A stretch of DNA of 64,000 nucleotides from CAZCAC01 sp964496575 (lineage in GTDB: Bacteria; Planctomycetota; UBA1135; GCA-002686595), in the NCBI GenBank assembly GCA_964496575.1, contig CAZCAC010000039.1, positions 4,464 to 68,463 on the forward strand, read 5' to 3'. The notes under the pieces were generated by a model. The model ran no database searches. It saw only the letters and a program-made list of their open reading frames with translations, and was not told where the DNA came from. The stretch's first letter is position 1, and every line of letters starts with the position of its first letter. The position numbers were made by a program, and so were the translations under genes. This document shows, in pieces, positions 1 through 9,284 of this stretch.

Positions 1-2582
1 TGCAGGATCTCCCCGCGTCCGACCAGGTCGTCCTCCATGGTCAAGACGAAACCGTCCCAGGCGACCAGGTCGTTGATGTCCTCGGTTCGGCCGCTGTCGG
101 TCTCGGCCTGCGTGATGTGCAGGGAACCCGCGTCCAGCTTCAGGTCGCGCCCTTGTCGGGTGCGTCCGGTGAAGTGTGCGTTCCCGGTGAGCAGGAGACC
201 GAGCTCGTCGGTGGACATCCAGTCCGCCTTGGCCGAGTGCAGCTCGGTGGAATTCCTGCCTTCCTGGAGCTCTGGAAGCGCTGCTTCGAGATCCAGGTTG
301 ATCTCCGGGGAGAGGCCCTCGATCGAACCCTCGATGAACTCGATCCAGGTCGCGGTCAGCTGGTACGGCAGTCCTTCGGGTCGGAAGCGACCCCGCGCGG
401 AGACTCGCTCTCCCGAACGTGCTTCGAGGCGCGCGCCCTCCGCCGGACTCCAGGTGAATCGCTCTCCCGAACCGATGAAGGCGCTGCGGCCCCGATGGTC
501 GAGCGTCACTCCGGAGAACGCCTCGATGTCGATCAGCTCGAGCTCCGTCTGACCGCTCTCTCCGACCCGAGTCGATCCGTGGCCCTTCACGAACCGGGTG
601 TTGACCGTGGTCTCGGCCTTTTCGTCGCGGATGTAACAGCGCGTGACCTCGCGGCCCTCGAACTCGAAGCCGGTTTCGTCCTGCAGACGAGGATCTGCTT
701 CGAAGCGAATCTCCAGCCACTCGCAGTCGATCTCCTGGGTTCCTTGCGCTCCGCTCGACCGCAGCTCGACACTTCCTTCGGCGTGGGCGAAGTCGGGTTG
801 AAGCGAGATCTGCTGCGCGCGGATCTGCCCTTGCTCCACGCCCTCGACCAGCCCCGTGGCGAGGTCGTACACCGCCGGAGTGTCGGGAACACCGAAGAAC
901 TCGACGTGTTCGGTCGAGTAACCGCGCGCCCGCGTCGCCGCACCGCTGCCGAGGCCGGAACGATAGCGGACTCCGCCCTCGGCGCGGAAGGTCCCCTCTT
1001 CGACCTCGAAGTCCTGGATCTCACCCACTTCGAGGCGCCAGGGATCCTCCGATTCGACCTCGACCACCGCCTCGCGCGCCAGGGGAACCGACAGTTTCTT
1101 GCGGTCGAAGAGCACCTTCAAGGAACCCTTCGTGGTGATGTCGACCGGTCGGCCACGGCGATCCACACCGGTGATGTGCGCGGGATCCTCGGTCTGGACG
1201 AGAATCTTCTGCGCGCCTTCGGCGGTCTCCGCTCCCGTCAACTCGACATCCGTCCCTTCGAAGTCCAGGTCTCGGAATTGACCGTCGACCTCGCCCCGGA
1301 GGAACATCCCGAGCGTCCCGTCCGCGTGGAGTCGTCCATCGATCTTCTCCGACGCATCGAGCTCGAACTCGCCGCTCGTCGTCTCCGCGCGAGCCGGCCC
1401 GGGCAGGTCGAAGTCGGCGTATTCCTTGTCGGGAAAGTAGTCGACGACCAGCGGACCCACTCCACTGATCTCGACGTACAGCCGCTCGTCCCCTCGTTCT
1501 TCCTCGAGCTCCGCTTCGATCCACCCGCCGACCACGGGCTCGTCGATCATGGTCAGGCGCTCGAGCTCGCCCGCTGCGTCGAACTCCGCGAAACCTTCGC
1601 CGGAGGTGAATCGTCCCTCCTCGTGCACGATGACCACGTCACCGATCGCATGCGCCCGGTCGGGAACGAACACTCGTTCGGTCTCTCCATCGCCGTCGCG
1701 GTCAGCGGTCTGCACGACGCCGCGGAGCTCGAGCTCTCGACCGTCCAGGGTCAGCTTCTGATCGCCCTGCGTCTCGACCCGGCCCCCATCGGTGACCGAG
1801 ACCGTGATCTCCTCGCTGTCCTCCGATATCGAGAGACGGTCGATATCGATCGGGTCGAGTCCTTTGGACAACAGCTCGACCTCCGAACCGTTCTCCAGGC
1901 GCAGCCAGACGTGGCCGTCGCGCACCAGCCGGAGCCGGTTCTCTCCGTAGCGAGCGATGATCCCCAGGCTGGTGGTCCGCAGACCGTCGCCTTCGACTCT
2001 CACCGGCACGTCGGAGTAGACCGCCTCTCCACTCAGGTCGGCCTCCCCCTCCGGCAAGTACAGGATCACCGGCGCAAGAGGAACACCGGCGTGCAACGTC
2101 GCTACGGCGTTGTACAGCTTCACCCGTTCGGCATCGCCGATCACCGGATTGCGGCCGGCGTTCTCGATGCGAGCGCGCCCTCGTTCGGCGACGATCGTCG
2201 ACCGCACTTCCTCGGTTTCGGGATCGAAGGTGTGAGCGGTGATATCGAAGATGTCGTAGAGATCGTCACCGAGCGGATCCGCGGTTCCGCGGAAGTCGTA
2301 CAGCTTGCCCGCGCGGTCGGTCTTCTCCCGGACCGTGAATTCGAACTCGCCGTGGATGACGATCCCACCCTGCTCGTCCGCGGAGGTCTGGCCTTCCGTC
2401 TCCGGGATCACCTCCTCGGGAATCGGCGTGAACGGCAGGTTCTCCTCGCGACCCTCGCGCACCCGCTCTTCCTGATCGTCCGGAATCCGCTCGGCGCGCT
2501 CCTGCTGGCGCAGGTACGAGATCCCGAGCAGGACCCCCAGGCCCGCGCCGAAGATCAGCAGGAAGAGGAGGGCTCGCCTCAT
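1..2582 (-). CDS. Giant LptC/OstA-like LPS export protein, 3' end outside window
   Basis: The frame starts at ATG 2582, overlaps the kdsC stop by 4 bp (ATGA) and stays open for 860 codons to the left edge, so the protein exceeds 860 residues. Residues 4-21 form one hydrophobic N-terminal helix (signal anchor), followed by an acidic linker and a very long beta-rich region with repeating hydrophobic-polar strands (for example LLLTGNAHFTGRT near the edge). In E. coli the order kdsD-kdsC-lptC-lptA is conserved, and LptC is an anchored periplasmic beta-jellyroll that hands lipid A to LptA. Position, anchor and strand pattern suggest an LptC or OstA-like LPS transport protein. Normal LptC is about 190 residues, so this is several-fold enlarged, perhaps an LptC-LptA fusion. 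The assignment rests on context and fold pattern, not on a diagnostic motif. Confidence 0.6.
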   Translation of the reverse strand, partial: MRRALLFLLIFGAGLGVLLGISYLRQQERAERIPDDQEERVREGREENLPFTPIPEEVIPETEGQTSADEQGGIVIHGEFEFTVREKTDRAGKLYDFRGTADPLGDDLYDIFDITAHTFDPETEEVRSTIVAERGRARIENAGRNPVIGDAERVKLYNAVATLHAGVPLAPVILYLPEGEADLSGEAVYSDVPVRVEGDGLRTTSLGIIARYGENRLRLVRDGHVWLRLENGSEVELLSKGLDPIDIDRLSISEDSEEITVSVTDGGRVETQGDQKLTLDGRELELRGVVQTADRDGDGETERVFVPDRAHAIGDVVIVHEEGRFTSGEGFAEFDAAGELERLTMIDEPVVGGWIEAELEEERGDERLYVEISGVGPLVVDYFPDKEYADFDLPGPARAETTSGEFELDASEKIDGRLHADGTLGMFLRGEVDGQFRDLDFEGTDVELTGAETAEGAQKILVQTEDPAHITGVDRRGRPVDITTKGSLKVLFDRKKLSVPLAREAVVEVESEDPWRLEVGEIQDFEVEEGTFRAEGGVRYRSGLGSGAATRARGYSTEHVEFFGVPDTPAVYDLATGLVEGVEQGQIRAQQISLQPDFAHAEGSVELRSSGAQGTQEIDCEWLEIRFEADPRLQDETGFEFEGREVTRCYIRDEKAETTVNTRFVKGHGSTRVGESGQTELELIDIEAFSGVTLDHRGRSAFIGSGERFTWSPAEGARLEARSGERVSARGRFRPEGLPYQLTATWIEFIEGSIEGLSPEINLDLEAALPELQEGRNSTELHSAKADWMSTDELGLLLTGNAHFTGRTRQGRDLKLDAGSLHITQAETDSGRTEDINDLVAWDGFVLTMEDDLVGRGEIL

Positions 2583-3124
2583 CGATACGCCGTCTCGACG
2601 AGACCCTGCCAGAGTCCTTTCGCGCGCAAGCAGTGCTCACACAACTCGCGCACCGCGCCGTTCCCGCCGATGGCGCCGACCACCAGGTCCGCTCGTTCAC
2701 GCACCTCCTTCCGCGCGTCCGCCGGCGCGGCGAAGAAGGACGACCCGGACGCGAGCGCGAGATCGGGCAGGTCGTCGCCCATCGCGATCGTCTCTTCCGG
2801 GGTCACGCCCAGCTCGGCCTGTACCTCCTTCAGCGCCGCCGTCTTGTCGCTGCAGCGCAGGCGCACGAAATCGATCTCGAGCTCCTCCGCTCGCCGCTCC
2901 GTCGGCCTCGAGCCCCGTCCGCTGATCCAGGCCAGCTTGACCCCCGCGCGCTTGAGCCACACGAGGCCCTGCCCGTCGCGCACGCAGAAAGCCTGCGACT
3001 CCTCGTCGCCGACGTAGACCACCCGCCCGTCGGTCAGCGTGCCGTCGACGTCCAGCACGAGGAGCTTCGCCGCCGCCAGGCGGGCGAGCTCTCGATCATC
3101 GAGGTCGGGGGTCGGGGGGCACAC
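2579..3124 (-). CDS. kdsC: 3-deoxy-D-manno-octulosonate 8-phosphate phosphatase (KdsC, HAD family)
   Basis: 181 residues, the usual KdsC length. This cytoplasmic enzyme dephosphorylates KDO-8-phosphate to KDO for the LPS inner core. HAD motif I is VLDVDGTLTDG near residues 23-33 (two catalytic Asp). Motif II falls at WISGRGSRPT, the conserved Lys in CSDKTAALKEV, and motif III is AMGDDLPDLALA. The protein has the minimal C1-type core with no cap domain, as tetrameric KdsC enzymes do. It lies 24 bp after kdsD and overlaps the LptC-like gene by 4 bp, so the three genes are probably one transcript. Confidence 0.9.
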   Translation of the reverse strand: MCPPTPDLDDRELARLAAAKLLVLDVDGTLTDGRVVYVGDEESQAFCVRDGQGLVWLKRAGVKLAWISGRGSRPTERRAEELEIDFVRLRCSDKTAALKEVQAELGVTPEETIAMGDDLPDLALASGSSFFAAPADARKEVRERADLVVGAIGGNGAVRELCEHCLRAKGLWQGLVETAYR

Positions 3125-3148
3125 GGGGTGGTCACACGGCTCGCGAGG

Positions 3149-4138
3149 TCAGATACGGATGTCGAGCAGGTCCTGAACGTCGAGCAATCCGATGGGCCGC
3201 CCGTCGTCGTCGAGCACCGGCACCTGGTCGATGTGGAACTCCTGCAGGAGCCGCTGCGCCTCCTCGACCAGGGCGTCGGGCCCGATCGACTTCGGCTCCC
3301 CGCCCATGAAGACGTCGACCGGTTCGTGCAGGTGCTTCATCTCGCCGGTCTCGAGCAGGCGGCGGACATCGCCGTCGGTGAAGATCCCCCGCAGCCGACC
3401 GTCCTCCTCGACGATCAGCGCCGCGCCGGGGCGACCTGGGGTGCGCGACATGGTGATCAGCACCGCGTCGATCCGCGTCCCGCAGGCGACCAGAGGCAGC
3501 TCCTCGCCCTGGCGCATCACCTCGCGCACGCGCAGGAGCCGCCGCCCCAGGTTGCCGGCGGGGTGGTAGAGCGCGTACGCCTCGCGATCGAAGCCTCGCT
3601 CGGCGAGCACGACCATCGCCAGGGCGTCCCCGAGGGCCAGCATCGCCGAAGTCGAGGCGGTCGGCGCCAGCTTCATCGGGCACGCCTCCTCGACCCGACC
3701 GATGTCGAGCACCGTGGTCGCCAGGCGCCCGAGCGTCGAGTCAGCGGAACCGGTCATCGCGATCAGCTCGGCCCCGATCTTGCGGGCGACGGGCACGGTG
3801 GCGTTGACCTCGGCGGTCTCGCCGGAGTTGGAGAGCGCCAGCACCACGTCCTTCGGCCGGATCCGCCCCAGGTCGCCGTGCAGCGCCTCGCCGGGGTGGA
3901 GGAAGATCGAGGGGGTGCCGGTGGAGGCCAGGGTGGCCGAGATCTTCCGCCCGACGAGCCCCGCCTTGCCCATGCCCGTCACCACCACCTGCCCCTCGCA
4001 GGCGAGGATCAGGTCGACCGCCAGGCTGAAGCGCTCGTCGAGCGCCTCGGTCAGGTTCTGGATCGTCCGGGCCTCGATGCGGATCACCTCCGCGGCCTGG
4101 GCCAGGCGTCTTTCTCGGCTTTCGGGGTTGGTCTCCAA
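3149..4138 (-). CDS. kdsD: Arabinose-5-phosphate isomerase (KdsD/KpsF/GutQ family)
   Basis: 329 residues, typical length. The enzyme converts ribulose-5-phosphate to arabinose-5-phosphate, the first committed step to KDO. An N-terminal SIS domain (about residues 35-185) carries VVTGMGKAGLVGRKIS, the HPGEALHGDLG segment and the LSNSGET phosphosugar loop. Two CBS repeats follow (about 205-265 and 275-329), ending in a PVLDDDGRPIGLLDVQDLL-type segment. It is first in the KDO/LPS cluster. The ATG at 4138 leaves 97 bp to the divergent protease gene, so a promoter probably lies there. Confidence 0.92.
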   Translation of the reverse strand: METNPESRERRLAQAAEVIRIEARTIQNLTEALDERFSLAVDLILACEGQVVVTGMGKAGLVGRKISATLASTGTPSIFLHPGEALHGDLGRIRPKDVVLALSNSGETAEVNATVPVARKIGAELIAMTGSADSTLGRLATTVLDIGRVEEACPMKLAPTASTSAMLALGDALAMVVLAERGFDREAYALYHPAGNLGRRLLRVREVMRQGEELPLVACGTRIDAVLITMSRTPGRPGAALIVEEDGRLRGIFTDGDVRRLLETGEMKHLHEPVDVFMGGEPKSIGPDALVEEAQRLLQEFHIDQVPVLDDDGRPIGLLDVQDLLDIRI

Positions 4139-4235
4139 GGGGGAACGGGGGCCACTTCTGGACCCGCGGGGCGGGATTCTATCGCAACGGGGGGCCCGTG
4201 GCGATTGGAGCCGGGGCCGCAGCCTGCTATAAGGC

Positions 4236-4988
4236 GTGACCGCGCCGTTTCCGCCCGGCAGGCCCCGCGCTCATCGATCCGCTTCCGTACCCCTTCCCAT
4301 CCAGGAGACCGCCATCTTCCTCGCCCTCTCGTCCGATTCCCACGACCTGACCGTGGGTGCGCTCAGTCTGGGGTTCCTGATCATCTCCATGGGCATTCAC
4401 GAAGCGGCCCACGCCTGGACGGCGTGGCGCTGCGGCGATTCGACGGCGAAGGACATGGGCCGGATGACCCTCGATCCGGTCAAGCACATCGACCCCTTCA
4501 TGAGCATCCTGCTGCCGGCGATCCTCTTCTTCACCCAGGGGTGGATGTTCGGTGGAGCCAAGCCGGTACCGGTCGCCTACCATCGCCTGCGCAATCCGGC
4601 CCGGGACATGATGCTCGTGGCGCTCGCCGGACCGATTTCGAACTTCCTACTGGCGATCATATTCATGCTGGTCTGGAAGGCTCTCGCACAGGTCGGAGGA
4701 ATGGGCGCCGACACCGTGGCGGTCCAGGTGATGGCGGCCAGCATTCGATGGAACCTCCTGCTGGCGGCCTTCAACATGCTGCCGATCCCCCCTCTGGACG
4801 GGTCCAGGGTGGTCAACTACCTCCTTCCGGCGTCGATGCGGGACGGCTGGGCCGTTCTCGAGCGCTTCGGCCTGTTCCTCGTCTTTGGCCTTCTCTTCTT
4901 CACCGGGATCTATGGCGCGGTCATCTACCCTACGATGTTGGCGATGCTGGACGTGGCCGACTTCCTGACCGGGGGACCCTGGTATTGA
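4236..4988 (+). CDS. Site-2 protease family zinc metalloprotease (M50), membrane
   Basis: 250 residues from a GTG start at 4236; the exact start is uncertain because the first 35 or so residues are poorly conserved in character. HEAAH (residues 55-59) in the first membrane segment gives two zinc ligands and the catalytic Glu. NMLPIPPLDGSR (about 180-191) gives the third ligand, Asp188. FGGAKPVPV and ALAGPISNFLLA are typical of compact S2P proteases without PDZ domains. About five membrane helices can be drawn. It is followed by scpA with overlapping stop and start, an arrangement common in bacteria. The substrate is unknown; family members cut membrane-embedded regulators. Confidence 0.88.
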   Translation: MTAPFPPGRPRAHRSASVPLPIQETAIFLALSSDSHDLTVGALSLGFLIISMGIHEAAHAWTAWRCGDSTAKDMGRMTLDPVKHIDPFMSILLPAILFFTQGWMFGGAKPVPVAYHRLRNPARDMMLVALAGPISNFLLAIIFMLVWKALAQVGGMGADTVAVQVMAASIRWNLLLAAFNMLPIPPLDGSRVVNYLLPASMRDGWAVLERFGLFLVFGLLFFTGIYGAVIYPTMLAMLDVADFLTGGPWY

Positions 4989-5923
4989 AGGACTACACCG
5001 TCTACCTCGAGCGGGTCTTCCGCGGCCCGATGGACCTGCTCTTGCACCTGGTGCGCGAGCAGGAGGTCGAGATCCACGAGATCGAGATCTCCAAGGTGAT
5101 CGAGGGCTACACCGCCTACCTCGAGGTGATGACCGAGCTCGACATCGAGATAGCCGGCGAGTTCCTGGTGATGGCGGCGACGCTGATGGCGATCAAGTCG
5201 CGCTCGCTCCTGCCGCGGGAGGAGATCGACCTGGAGGACGAGCTCGACCCGCGCGATGAGCTGATCCAGCGGCTGCTCGAGTACCGGCGCTTCAAGGAGG
5301 CCTCGGAAACGCTGGCCCGTGGCTGGCGGACGCGCGGTCTCGTGCACCCCCGCGGCTCTTTCCCCGAGCTCGCCGAGGAGCGCTCCGCGGAGGAGCCGGT
5401 CCTGGAGCTGGGGGAGATCTCGGTCTGGGACCTACTCTCGACCTTCTCCCGGCTGATGCGGGAGACGCTGGCGAACCGGCCGATGGAGGTCGCCGGCGAG
5501 GCGCGGCCGATGCGCTTCTACGTGCACACCCTCGCGGGCACGATCCGGTCGCACCGCCGTCTGACGCTCAACGATCTGATCGTCTCGATCGAGGGCGAGC
5601 CCACCAGGGAGGCGCTGGTCGGCTCCTTCTGCGCCTTGCTCGAGCTGATCAAGCTGGGCGTGGTCACCGCCGAGCAGGGAGAGCGGATCGGCGAGATCGA
5701 GGTGATCCTCACCGACGCGGGGGCCGGGGACATCGAGGGGATCCTCGAGGGGACGACCTTCGACGACGAGCTGGCTCCTTCCGACGAAGAGGGCGAGGAA
5801 CCCGACGAGGAGGGTGGTGCGGAGGACGGGGCGGCGCCGCCGCCGACGGACGCGGCCGAGCCGGAGGCGGCGCCCGAAGAGCCGCTGGAGGCCCGCGAGG
5901 CGATCCCTCCCCCCACTCCGTGA
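4985..5923 (+). CDS. scpA: Segregation and condensation protein A
   Basis: 312 residues. ScpA is the kleisin bridging the SMC heads in the chromosome condensation complex. The best start is TTG at 4985, overlapping the protease stop by 3 bp; translation then runs straight into the conserved YTVYLERVFRGPMDLLLHLV. Family features include EIEISKVIEGY, the FLVMAATLMAIKSRSLLP helix and a C-terminal winged helix (about residues 190-250). The last 60 residues are an acidic, Pro/Ala-rich tail that looks disordered and is longer than in most ScpA. No scpB or smc is in the window. Confidence 0.93.
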   Translation: MKDYTVYLERVFRGPMDLLLHLVREQEVEIHEIEISKVIEGYTAYLEVMTELDIEIAGEFLVMAATLMAIKSRSLLPREEIDLEDELDPRDELIQRLLEYRRFKEASETLARGWRTRGLVHPRGSFPELAEERSAEEPVLELGEISVWDLLSTFSRLMRETLANRPMEVAGEARPMRFYVHTLAGTIRSHRRLTLNDLIVSIEGEPTREALVGSFCALLELIKLGVVTAEQGERIGEIEVILTDAGAGDIEGILEGTTFDDELAPSDEEGEEPDEEGGAEDGAAPPPTDAAEPEAAPEEPLEAREAIPPPTP

Positions 5924-6021
5924 ATTTGGGCTCCTGCCCCATGGACGGAATGCGCGGGGTGGTCCATATTCCCTGTCCGCTCGCCCTTCCGTGATCCCCT
6001 CATTCCCCCCGGTTCCCCGCC

Positions 6022-6345
6022 ATGAGCAACGCGACCGACGTCACTGACAGCACCTGGGAAAGCGCCGTTCTGCAGAGCGAGATCCCCGTTTTCGTCGATT
6101 TCTGGGCCGACTGGTGCGGTCCCTGCAAGGCCATGGGCCCGTTCGTCGACAAGATCGCCGAGGAGTTCGACGGCAAGCTCAAGGTGGTCAAGCTGAACAC
6201 CCAAGACAACCCCAACGTCCCCGGCCAGTACAACATCGTCTCCATCCCCACCTTCTTGCTGGTCAAGAACGGGGAAGTCGTCCACCAGATGGTGGGAACG
6301 ATGCCCTACGCGGCCCTCAAGTCCGAAGTCGAAGCCAAGCTCTGA
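6022..6345 (+). CDS. trxA: Thioredoxin
   Basis: 107 residues, standard thioredoxin length. It reduces protein disulfides in the cytoplasm, using electrons from thioredoxin reductase. The active site WCGPCK is at residues 31-36 (Cys32, Cys35), the buried Asp of FVDFWADW is present, and the cis-Pro is in VSIPTFLLVKNG. There is no signal peptide, so it is cytoplasmic. The gene lies 98 bp after scpA and 32 bp before fmt. Confidence 0.95.
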   Translation: MSNATDVTDSTWESAVLQSEIPVFVDFWADWCGPCKAMGPFVDKIAEEFDGKLKVVKLNTQDNPNVPGQYNIVSIPTFLLVKNGEVVHQMVGTMPYAALKSEVEAKL

Positions 6346-6377
6346 TCGCGCGGGCGCGGCGGGCGCCCTCGTCAGTC

Positions 6378-7322
6378 ATGCGCTACGTCTTCATGGGCTC
6401 ACCGCCCTTCGCCGTGCCCGTTCTCGAGCGACTCCTCGAGAGCGGGCACGAAGCCTTGGCCCTGGTCACCCGTCCCGATCGACCGCGGGGCCGCGGGCGG
6501 GAGGTCGCCACGTCTCCGCTGGTGGAGAGAGCCCGAGAGCGTGGGCTCGCCGTGTTGCAGCCACCGAGCACCAAGGACCCCGAGTTCGTCGCCGAGTTGC
6601 GCTCCTTCGACCCGGAGGTCCTCCTGGTCGCGAGCTACGGCGAGATCCTCCGCACCAACATCCTCGAGCTCGCCCCGCACGGAGCGCTGAACGTCCACGG
6701 CTCGCTCCTGCCGAGACACCGCGGCGCCGCGCCGGTGCAGGCCGCGATCGCCGCCGGGGATCGCGAGACGGGGATCAGCATCCAGCGGATCGTGCTGGCG
6801 CTCGACGAGGGAGACGTCCTGCTCGAGAAGCGGATCGAGATCGGTGAGCGGGAGAACGCCGGCGAGCTGTTCGAGAGGCTCGCGACGCTCGGTGGAGAAG
6901 CGGCGCTGGAGGCGCTCGATCTCCTCCAGGCCGGAACGGCGGTCTTCACTCCGCAGGATCCGGAGCTGGCGACCTACGCCCCGAAGCTGAGGAAGGACGA
7001 CGGCTGGATCGATTGGTCGCGACCGGCGCTGGAGCTCGATCGACACATCCGGGCGATGACCCCGTGGCCGGGAGCGCGAGCGACGACCCCCGATGGCCAG
7101 CCGCTGGTCGTCGGTGAGGCGCTACCCTGGAGCGAGCCCCACGGGGAGCCGGGAACTCTCCTGGAGACGAAGAAGCGCTGCGTGGTCGCGTGCGGGGAGG
7201 GCGCCCTCGAGCTGCTCGTCGTCCAGCCGCCGGGCAAGCGCGCGATGGAAGCCGCCGCCTGGTTGCGCGGTGCGCGGTTCGGCGAGGGCGATCGGCTGGG
7301 CGGCCGGGGTGAGCGGCGATGA
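6378..7322 (+). CDS. fmt: Methionyl-tRNA formyltransferase
   Basis: 314 residues from ATG 6378. It formylates initiator Met-tRNA using 10-formyl-tetrahydrofolate. The start is set by MRYVFMGSPPFAVPVLE, the conserved first strand. The catalytic region LNVHGSLLPRHRGAAPV (about residues 104-120) contains the conserved Asn and His, and the aspartate-bearing segment ALDEGDVLLEK follows. The C-terminal OB-like domain begins around residue 205. The stop overlaps the rsmB start by 4 bp (ATGA); fmt-rsmB pairing is common. No def gene is present. Confidence 0.95.
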   Translation: MRYVFMGSPPFAVPVLERLLESGHEALALVTRPDRPRGRGREVATSPLVERARERGLAVLQPPSTKDPEFVAELRSFDPEVLLVASYGEILRTNILELAPHGALNVHGSLLPRHRGAAPVQAAIAAGDRETGISIQRIVLALDEGDVLLEKRIEIGERENAGELFERLATLGGEAALEALDLLQAGTAVFTPQDPELATYAPKLRKDDGWIDWSRPALELDRHIRAMTPWPGARATTPDGQPLVVGEALPWSEPHGEPGTLLETKKRCVVACGEGALELLVVQPPGKRAMEAAAWLRGARFGEGDRLGGRGERR

Positions 7323-8644
7323 CCCGCTTGCTCGCCTGGCAGATCCTGCGCTCCGGTTCCACGGCTCCGACTCGCGAGGTGGCGGGAGCGGCCGAGCGAG
7401 AAGGGCTCGACCCGAGGGATCGAGGTCTGGTGCAGCGGATGGTGCTCACCGAGGTGCGCCGGCGCGGCTCGCTGCACGCACTGGTCCGATGCTTCGCCAA
7501 GGGCCGACCCAACCGCGATCTCGCCGCCCACCTGCGGCTCGGTTTCGCGCAGCTCTTCTTCATGGACAGGGTCCCCTCGCACGCCGCGGTGAGCGAGACG
7601 GTGCGCGCCACCGCCGATTCGCTGGGGCTCTCCAAGGGACGCTACGTCAACGCGGTGCTGCGAACCGCCTTGCGCGAGCGGCGCGAAGTGCTCAGCGGTG
7701 ACCCACGCCGAGATCTGATCGGACGGGAGATCTCCTTCTCGAAGCCGATCTTCGCCGACCCGGAAGAGCACCCGTTCCTGTGGGCGGAGGATGCGTTGTC
7801 GCTGCCCGCTCCGCTGATGAAGCGCTGGGCGAAGCGCTTCGGCCGCGAGCAGGCGTTCGAGCTGGCCCGGGCAAGTCTCGACGACCCACGCCTCTCGCTG
7901 CGAGTGGTGAGCGGTTCCCGCGAAGCGCTGCGTGAAGAGCTCGACGCGGCGGGCGTGTCCACCGAGGAGGGCGGTCATCCCGCGATCCTCACTGCCGCTC
8001 CCCTGGCTCTCTCCGAGCTCCTCTCGACCGCCGCGTTCGCCGAGGGACGTGTCACCGTGCAGGGAGAAGCGGCGCTGCGCGCGGCCGAGCTGTGCGAAGC
8101 CGCGCAGGGCGAGCGTTGGTTGGATCTGTGTGCAGCGCCCGGCGGCAAGACCGCGGTGCTGGCGGCGACCGGTGCGCGAGTTCGTGCATGTGACGTCTCG
8201 CCGGGAAAGATCGAACGACTCGGTGAGACCATCGGACGACTCGGGCTGACCAGCGCGGTCGAGGTCTCGCTCCTCGAGGAACGGCGAGCGCCTGGAGAAG
8301 GTGACTTCGACGGCGTCTTGCTCGACGTCCCCTGTTCCAACACCGCGGTCCTCGCCCGGCGGCCGGAAGCGCGCTGGCGCTGGGGCCCCAAGACTCGCGC
8401 CTCCCTGGCCGAGATTCAGCGCGAATTGCTCGATAGCGGCGCGAAACGGGTCCGTCCGGGAGGTGCTCTCGTCTACTCGACCTGCTCGCTCGAGCCGGAC
8501 GAGAACCACCAGCGGGTTCGGAGCTTCCTCGAGGATCACCCCGATTGGTCCATCGAAGCGGAGGCCGAGACGATCCCGCGCCCGCAAGCTCCCGAAGGCC
8601 CGGTCGATGGCGGTTTCGCCATTCGATTACGAAATCGAAAGTGA
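7319..8644 (+). CDS. rsmB: 16S rRNA (cytosine-C5)-methyltransferase, RsmB/Sun family
   Basis: 441 residues. RsmB methylates C967 (E. coli numbering) of 16S rRNA. An N-terminal NusB-like helical domain covers about 1-125. The SAM-binding motif LDLCAAPGGKTAVLAATGA is at 269-285. The two family cysteines are in DVPCS (Cys339) and YSTCS (Cys389). After PCS the usual G-T-G reads N-T-A, but the downstream RRPEARWRW segment is normal for RsmB. Translationally coupled to fmt. Confidence 0.93.
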   Translation: MTRLLAWQILRSGSTAPTREVAGAAEREGLDPRDRGLVQRMVLTEVRRRGSLHALVRCFAKGRPNRDLAAHLRLGFAQLFFMDRVPSHAAVSETVRATADSLGLSKGRYVNAVLRTALRERREVLSGDPRRDLIGREISFSKPIFADPEEHPFLWAEDALSLPAPLMKRWAKRFGREQAFELARASLDDPRLSLRVVSGSREALREELDAAGVSTEEGGHPAILTAAPLALSELLSTAAFAEGRVTVQGEAALRAAELCEAAQGERWLDLCAAPGGKTAVLAATGARVRACDVSPGKIERLGETIGRLGLTSAVEVSLLEERRAPGEGDFDGVLLDVPCSNTAVLARRPEARWRWGPKTRASLAEIQRELLDSGAKRVRPGGALVYSTCSLEPDENHQRVRSFLEDHPDWSIEAEAETIPRPQAPEGPVDGGFAIRLRNRK

Positions 8645-8687
8645 CCGGGGGGTAGGCGGGACGTTCCAGGCCCCTTATCCTGCTCGG

Positions 8688-9272
8688 ATGTCCTCCACCT
8701 ACAGACGCAATCAGGAACTGGAAGAAGAAGAGGGTCGACCCAGGCGACGCCGGCCGGCCAAGAGCGGTCCCCCGATGGTGCCGATCTTCGCCTTGCTCGT
8801 GCTCATCGCGGGGGCCATCGTCCTCGCGCGCATGGTGGCGAAGAACGAGAAGCCCGAAGAGAAGCCGAAGGAGAAGATCGACGCCAGCGCCGTCTACGGC
8901 GATCTGCCCGAGGAGGAACCGCCCGTTCCCGGCGCACGCGGCTCCGGCCGTAAGCGCTCGACCAACCGGGCACCTTCCGGTCTGGCGGACAACACGAAGT
9001 GGCTGGAAGCGTTGAGGATCGCCGACGAGGCAGCAGTCATCTTCGCCAGCGCCGCAAAGTCGAAAGCGAATGGTGACCATTCCGCCTGGAACGAGAAGGG
9101 TAACGAGGCGAAGGAGCTATACGACCGGGCGATCATCCTGACGGCCGCCTGGGAGGACGAGCTCATGGAGAAGTACGGCGATACGGACCGTCAGGTTCGA
9201 GAGATCATGTCGATCCGTACGAAGTGGATCGAGAAGCTGACTGTACTGCACAAGACCACCGGCCGTAACTGA
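8688..9272 (+). CDS. Hypothetical single-pass membrane protein
   Basis: 194 residues from ATG 8688, which begins the MSSTYRRNQELEEEEG stretch. A basic/acidic N-terminus (1-30) is followed by one membrane helix (PMVPIFALLVLIAGAIVLA, about 29-48), a Lys/Glu/Pro-rich linker and a helical C-terminal domain (about 95-194) with regular Ala/Leu/Glu heptad-like spacing. Topology is probably N-in, with the C-terminal domain outside the cytoplasm. I recognise no family. It sits 43 bp after rsmB and 12 bp before the SDR gene, so it is probably co-transcribed. Confidence 0.7.
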   Translation: MSSTYRRNQELEEEEGRPRRRRPAKSGPPMVPIFALLVLIAGAIVLARMVAKNEKPEEKPKEKIDASAVYGDLPEEEPPVPGARGSGRKRSTNRAPSGLADNTKWLEALRIADEAAVIFASAAKSKANGDHSAWNEKGNEAKELYDRAIILTAAWEDELMEKYGDTDRQVREIMSIRTKWIEKLTVLHKTTGRN

Positions 9273-9284
9273 GGCTCGAGCTCC

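Noticed and set aside
117..3017. A 966-codon open frame on the plus strand, antisense to kdsC and the LptC-like gene
   Set aside because: It is Arg/Leu/Asp-rich without domain signatures and mirrors the minus-strand genes, whose motifs and overlaps are convincing. Long antisense frames are expected at this GC content.
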